Assembly (NCBI RefSeq): GCF_004000605.1
Contig: NZ_CP018911.1
Coordinates: forward strand, 2,585,001-2,649,000
Reading direction: 5' to 3'
Origin: Glycocaulis alkaliphilus
GTDB taxonomy: Bacteria; Pseudomonadota; Alphaproteobacteria; Caulobacterales; Maricaulaceae
DNA length: 64,000 bases
The translations under genes were made by a program, and so were the position numbers. Below are positions 60,447-64,000 of the stretch, one piece after another (the first letter of the stretch is position 1; every line of letters begins with the position of its first letter). The notes under the pieces were generated by a model that was not told the DNA's origin, ran no database searches, and saw only the letters and a program-made list of their open reading frames with translations.

Positions 60447-61121
60447 ATGAGCACATCAAACGCCTCTGACCGCCCCAATCGTTCCCACGCGGATGCAGCC
60501 CGCGCCCGGCTGCTGGACGCTGCCCTGCCCCATATACCCTTCGAGGGCTGGTCAGGATCGCTCTTGCGCATCGCCGCGCGTGATGCCGGGATGAGCGATG
60601 ACGAGGTGGCGCTCTATTGCCCGGACGGCGTCATCAGCCTGATCGTGTTCTGGTGGCGGGAAATGGATGACGCCGCACAGGAAGCCATAACGGCGGGAGA
60701 ATCACCGGCAAAGATCCGCGAGCGCATCCGCCGGGCGGTCGTGCTGCGTCTGGAAGCGGGCAAGGGCCATGAGGATGCGCTGTCGCGCGCCCGGGCCCGC
60801 CTGCTGCTGCCCGACGGTATCGCCACCGGCGCGCAGCTCGCCTGGAACACGTCCGACATGATCTGGCGGGCGATTGGCGATACCTCGACCGATGCCAACT
60901 GGTATTCCAAGCGGGCGATCCTGACCGGCGTATGGACGTCCAGCCTCGCCATCTGGCTGTCAGAGAGTGACCCGGCAAAGCCCGACACACTCGCCTTCCT
61001 CGACCGGCGCATCGCCAATGTGATGGAGTTCGAGAAGGTGAAGGCGAAGGTCAACAAGCAGCTTGCCAGCCTGCCGGACTTTGCCGCCATGGCGGCGAAA
61101 ATGCGCTACGGGACGCGGTAG
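60447..61121 (+). CDS. COQ9 family ubiquinone biosynthesis protein
   Basis: A 224-residue helical lipid-binding protein with a TetR-like fold. 'ARARLLDAALPHIPFEGWS' and the COQ9 domain 'TSTDANWYSKRAILTGVW' in part, 'SLAIWLSESD' and the C-terminal helix 'FEKVKAKVNKQL' match the family. COQ9 presents ubiquinone intermediates to COQ7. It is divergent from rpsU, a common pairing in alphaproteobacteria. The start ATG 60447 is preferred over upstream codons; no strong Shine-Dalgarno sequence is present. Confidence 0.9.
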   Translation: MSTSNASDRPNRSHADAARARLLDAALPHIPFEGWSGSLLRIAARDAGMSDDEVALYCPDGVISLIVFWWREMDDAAQEAITAGESPAKIRERIRRAVVLRLEAGKGHEDALSRARARLLLPDGIATGAQLAWNTSDMIWRAIGDTSTDANWYSKRAILTGVWTSSLAIWLSESDPAKPDTLAFLDRRIANVMEFEKVKAKVNKQLASLPDFAAMAAKMRYGTR

Positions 61122-61142
61122 GGGTAAAGCCCTCGTCCGGCT

Positions 61143-61323
61143 TGTCATCCCCCGCTTTATGCGGGGGACCCATGCCTCTTTTAGTTCCGCAACGCATCCG
61201 CGTTGCGATGTTCCGCGAAAAGTCGCGGGCGCGCAGTCGCGCTTTTCAGGCCGCTTCGCGGCCTGCTCCCCCCTAGCCCCCAACTCTCAGGCATGGGTGG
61301 CCCGGATAAACCGGGCCATGACA
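61143..61323. repeat. Paired-hairpin intergenic repeat (family C)
   Basis: The ends are TGTCAT and ATGACA. Left hairpin CCCCCGC-TTTAT-GCGGGGG and right hairpin GGCCCGG-ATAAA-CCGGGCC have different stems, while flanking ACCCATGCCT and AGGCATGGGT are exact inverse copies. Inner hairpins are GCAACGCATCCGCGTTGC and GGCCGCTTCGCGGCC. It fills the convergent gap between COQ9 and rsmI. The compensating stem differences suggest selection on folding. Confidence 0.75.
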
Positions 61324-61330
61324 ACTCTGG

Positions 61331-62089
61331 CTATTTCTTCTTGCCCCCATCGGGCGTGTATTTATTGACCTTCTCGCGCACTACCACGGCGCCTGCTATG
61401 ACGATCACCGCCTCGCCGAGCGGCGGTTCGGAATAGCGCGCGGCCAGTTCGATGAGCGTGCCGCGATGGACGCGCTCGAACGCCTTGGTCAGCTCAAACG
61501 CCACCGCGCCCTGCCGCTCGCCCAAGACAGCGGCGGCGTCAGCAAGCGTCTCGGAGAGGCGCTGCGCGCTTTCCATGATGATGAGGGTCGCCGGATCGGC
61601 CTTGAACGGCTCCAGCCAGCGCTGGCGCTTACCGCTCTTGCGCGGGGCGAACCCCAGAAAAGTGAAGCGGTCGGTCGGCAAGCCCGACACCGCCAGCGCG
61701 GTGAGCACCGAGGATGGTCCCGGAACCGCACTGACCTCGAACCCGGCCTCGATGACCGCGCGCACCACCCGGTAGCCGGGATCGGAGATGGCAGGCATAC
61801 CCGCATCACTGACCAGCGCCACGCTCTCGCCCTGCTCCAGCAATTTGACGATACCGCCTGCGCTGCTCTGCTCGTTATGGTCATGGCAGGCGATCAGGCG
61901 CGGCGGGGTGATACCGGCCAGATCCAGCAGGCGGCGCGTCGTGCGGGTATCCTCGCACGCAATGACGCTGACCTCTGACAGGATGCGCGCCGCGCGGGGG
62001 GCTAAGTCTTCCAGATTGCCAATAGGCGTACCCACCAGCCAGAGCCGGGGGCCGTCATAGGGCGTTTCAAGATTGGCGCTCGCGCTCAT
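61331..62089 (-). CDS. rsmI: 16S rRNA (cytidine1402-2'-O)-methyltransferase RsmI
   Basis: RsmI methylates the ribose of C1402 in the ribosomal P site. From ATG 62089 it has 252 residues and begins 'MSASANLETPYDGPRLWLV', followed by the family motif 'GTPIGNLEDLAPRA', then 'ACEDTRTTRRLLD', 'LVSDAGMPAISDPG' and 'AVPGPSSVLTALAVSG'. These belong to the tetrapyrrole-methylase-like fold that binds SAM. An upstream start at 62143 is possible but adds residues not typical of the family. Confidence 0.94.
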   Translation of the reverse strand: MSASANLETPYDGPRLWLVGTPIGNLEDLAPRAARILSEVSVIACEDTRTTRRLLDLAGITPPRLIACHDHNEQSSAGGIVKLLEQGESVALVSDAGMPAISDPGYRVVRAVIEAGFEVSAVPGPSSVLTALAVSGLPTDRFTFLGFAPRKSGKRQRWLEPFKADPATLIIMESAQRLSETLADAAAVLGERQGAVAFELTKAFERVHRGTLIELAARYSEPPLGEAVIVIAGAVVVREKVNKYTPDGGKKK

Positions 62090-62211
62090 GACGGAGCGTT
62101 TTAGACCATCACGCGTTTCTGGCCAGAGCACACTTTCAGGCATGCGCGTTCACCGGTAATCTTTTCTTCGAAGTGGGCTTGGGTATTCGCAGTCACGAGA
62201 GGACAGGGCTG

Positions 62212-62820
62212 ATGACGAAGATTTCCAGATTCTTGCTCGCGGGCGCGGGCTGTCTTGCGCTGGCTGGGCTGGCGGCGTGCGAGGATAATGCCGGGACCGC
62301 CGGCTGGGTCGATGTCGACGAGGCGGTGACGACACCGGCCGCCGAACCTGATCAGGATGCCGGGGAACGGGTGTCGACCCGCGAGCAGCATTTCGATGCC
62401 TTTGGCTATTATCTGCCCTTTGAACCGCTGCAGTTCGGCAATTGGCGGCTGGACAATGTCTTCATCGCCCCCAGTAGCGATTTCGAGGCATGGGAAGCGG
62501 GCGGCAGGCGCGACGAGATGCCGTTCGGCCCGGTGTTTGTGGATTTTTCTGATGTGAACAGCCCGACCGGCACAAACGAGCTCGGCGGTGAGTATCACAC
62601 CGTCACGACGCGCGTGCAGGCCGACTATTACTATCTGGCCGATGGTGCCTTCACCTTTGAAGGCATCGATCCGGAGCTGGGAACCGTCATCATTGACGGC
62701 GCGCTGCACGGCGATGTCGTCCGCGCCGGTGACAGCCAGCGCCCTGCCTTTACCGGCGGTGTGGAAGTGGGCGGAGAGCGTATCCGCAATATCTCGCTGC
62801 GCTGGTATGGCGGGGACTAG
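62212..62820 (+). CDS. Hypothetical lipoprotein (202 aa)
   Basis: From ATG 62212, with GAGAGGA upstream, the protein has a lipoprotein signal 'FLLAGAGCLALAGLAAC' (lipobox Cys23). The mature part is acidic, with Tyr/Phe-rich beta segments ('FGYYLPFEPLQFGNWRLDN' and 'ADYYYLADGAFTFEG'). I do not recognise the family. It probably lies in the outer-membrane inner leaflet and is divergent from rsmI. Confidence 0.75.
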   Translation: MTKISRFLLAGAGCLALAGLAACEDNAGTAGWVDVDEAVTTPAAEPDQDAGERVSTREQHFDAFGYYLPFEPLQFGNWRLDNVFIAPSSDFEAWEAGGRRDEMPFGPVFVDFSDVNSPTGTNELGGEYHTVTTRVQADYYYLADGAFTFEGIDPELGTVIIDGALHGDVVRAGDSQRPAFTGGVEVGGERIRNISLRWYGGD

Positions 62821-62868
62821 AGCGCAATCCGAAAAGTGGGAACCGGTTTTCGGAAAAAATTGCGCGTT
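62821..62868. repeat. Alphaproteobacterial palindromic repeat between convergent genes
   Basis: GCGCAATCCGAAAA and its partner TTTTCGG...AATTGCGC flank 'GTGGGAACCGG'. This matches a palindrome type often met between genes in Caulobacterales and Rhizobiales ('CCGAAAAGTGG...CCGGTTTTCGG'). It sits between the lipoprotein and pbpC stops and probably also terminates transcription from both sides. Confidence 0.65.
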
Positions 62869-62891
62869 AAAATAAAAATTTGGAGCGCCGG

Positions 62892-64000
62892 TCAGGACGG
62901 GGCAGGCATCCGCACCCGGACACGGGTGCGGGCGCTGCGCCCGTCCGCATCGACCACCGTAAGCTCGTAAAAGCCCGGCCCTTGCGGCTGCCAGAGTGAC
63001 TGTCCGCCTGCATCAAGCGCCACCGGTACGCCGCGCTGATACCAGCGCAGCGGCCCGATGCCGCGCGCCGACAGGGCAAATCCGCGCCCCGGCTCATCGG
63101 CCCACACTTCTGCGCCATCGGGCGGGAAAACGATGTCAGGGCCGGACACACCCCGGTCAAAGCGCGCCAGCGGCCCTGTGGCGTTCCTGGCTACAAGACT
63201 GTCTGTGCGCGACGCAACACCAGACGGATCACGCCGCGCGATGACATCAAAAATGTCGAACAGGGCAGGCAGGGCGGCCTGCCGTCCGGTCTCGCCGGGG
63301 CGCGGCGCGCCATCGGCCCGGCCTACCCAGACCACAACCGCGTAATTGCCCGAAACGCCCGCCGCCCAGGCATCGCGAAACCCGTAGGACGTCCCGGTCT
63401 TGTAGGCGATGGCGGGCGCGCCGCTGGTCAGGCGAGCGGGCATAAGGCCCGGCGGGGCGGGCGAGCGCTGCAGCACATCGACAAGCGTGGCAGCGGCAGA
63501 GCGGTCCAGCAGGCGGAAGCCCCGGCTTTCCCTGTTGGCCGCCGCCGCCTCCGGCGTCCAGGCAAGCGGCAATGCCTCGCCGCCTGCGCCGAGCGCCGCA
63601 AACATGACCGCGATCTCCTCTGCCGTAATGCCAAGCCCGCCGAGCGCGATGGCCAGCCCGGCATCGCCTTCGGTCGAGCGCGGCACAATGGCCCGCCCGC
63701 CGGCAAAGCTCATGGCGGCGAGAAAGCGGTTGGCCCCCACCGCGTCGAGCACCTGCACGGCCGGCACGTTGAGCGAATGCTGCAGCGCCTCGGCAATCGT
63801 CACATCGCCCCGGAAGCTGCGGTCGAAGTTTTCGGGGTTATAGTCGGCAAAGCGGCGCGGCAGATCGGCAATGCGCGTGCCGGGTCCTGCCAGCCCGTCC
63901 TCGAACGCCAGCCCGTAGATGAAGGGCTTCAAGACCGAGCCAGGCGAGCGCGCGCGCCGCGTCAGATCAATCCAGCCGCCCGGCCTGCCGCGCCCCGCAG
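62892..64000 (-). CDS. pbpC: Penicillin-binding protein 1C, C-terminal part (cut by window edge)
   Basis: About 369 C-terminal codons are visible; the 5' part with the glycosyltransferase domain lies beyond 64000. The transpeptidase nucleophile is in 'SPGSVLKPF' (S-x2-K), followed by 'SLNVPAVQ' (S-x-N) and 'AYKTGTSYGFRD' (KTG). The last about 85 residues ('IVFPPDGAEVW' to 'RVRVRMPAPS') form the BiPBP_C domain specific to PBP1C. PBP1C is a class A bifunctional peptidoglycan synthase in the inner membrane. Confidence 0.93.
   Translation of the reverse strand, partial: AGRGRPGGWIDLTRRARSPGSVLKPFIYGLAFEDGLAGPGTRIADLPRRFADYNPENFDRSFRGDVTIAEALQHSLNVPAVQVLDAVGANRFLAAMSFAGGRAIVPRSTEGDAGLAIALGGLGITAEEIAVMFAALGAGGEALPLAWTPEAAAANRESRGFRLLDRSAAATLVDVLQRSPAPPGLMPARLTSGAPAIAYKTGTSYGFRDAWAAGVSGNYAVVVWVGRADGAPRPGETGRQAALPALFDIFDVIARRDPSGVASRTDSLVARNATGPLARFDRGVSGPDIVFPPDGAEVWADEPGRGFALSARGIGPLRWYQRGVPVALDAGGQSLWQPQGPGFYELTVVDADGRSARTRVRVRMPAPS

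Overview
The window reads as chromosomal DNA of a GC-rich, aerobic, heterotrophic alphaproteobacterium, most likely a marine relative of Caulobacter (Hyphomonadaceae/Maricaulaceae type). This placement is an inference from gene content and order: murA-DUF2948-UPF0262-phosphatase-infA-maf-RNase G-yacG in one run, rpsU divergent from COQ9, a bactofilin, an alphaproteobacterial-type homogentisate dioxygenase, TonB-dependent receptors, and many short palindromic intergenic repeats. No rRNA, CRISPR array, prophage or intact transposase was seen.

Layout. 1-8 kb: 5' part of mgtE with a leader carrying two small ORFs, a TetR regulator, uvrD, a Rieske-oxygenase relative that has lost its Rieske cluster, rlmE-ppx, and hspQ. 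8-9 kb: a lone Abi_2/HEPN abortive-infection gene. 9-13 kb: one minus-strand operon, hmgA-sbtA-sbtB-carbonic anhydrase-fahA, which interleaves the end of tyrosine catabolism with a bicarbonate-uptake module. 13-24 kb: GDPD lipoprotein, asparaginase-type Ntn hydrolase, quinone oxidoreductase, outer-membrane barrel, TetR-Rieske oxygenase-AbgT transporter, then an alpha/beta-hydrolase lipoprotein, an orphan ParA-like ATPase and a bactofilin. 24-30 kb: tRNA-Phe, a TonB receptor and lpdA, with repeat elements. 29-35 kb: the conserved yacG-to-murA run and tRNA-Thr. 35-39 kb: small membrane ORFs (one broken), NfeD/stomatin pair, proline iminopeptidase, GNAT. 39-47 kb: TetR-controlled stress-like operon, ParDE toxin-antitoxin, a ferritin-like diiron protein, TraB/GumN protein, fatty-acid hydroxylase family protein, PIG-L deacetylase and a GDPD remnant. 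47-60 kb: a second TonB receptor, a PQQ-type sugar dehydrogenase lipoprotein, and a five-gene operon of serine hydrolase, GMC oxidoreductase, aldehyde dehydrogenase, penicillin-acylase-family hydrolase and DUF45 peptidase. 60-64 kb: rpsU, COQ9, rsmI, a lipoprotein and the 3' part of pbpC.

Most notable points: (i) the bicarbonate module inside the homogentisate operon; (ii) a Rieske oxygenase paralogue that keeps the mononuclear-iron Asp-His-His triad but lacks both cluster-binding loops; (iii) rpsU, whose conserved N-terminus and Shine-Dalgarno sequence point to an AUC start codon; (iv) the ParA-like ATPase beside a bactofilin; (v) several families of paired-hairpin (REPIN-like) repeats; (vi) a set of clean palindromic operators. 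Start codons were chosen from Shine-Dalgarno spacing, signal peptides and family length. No database search was run, so family names rest on recognition of motifs and overall sequence.
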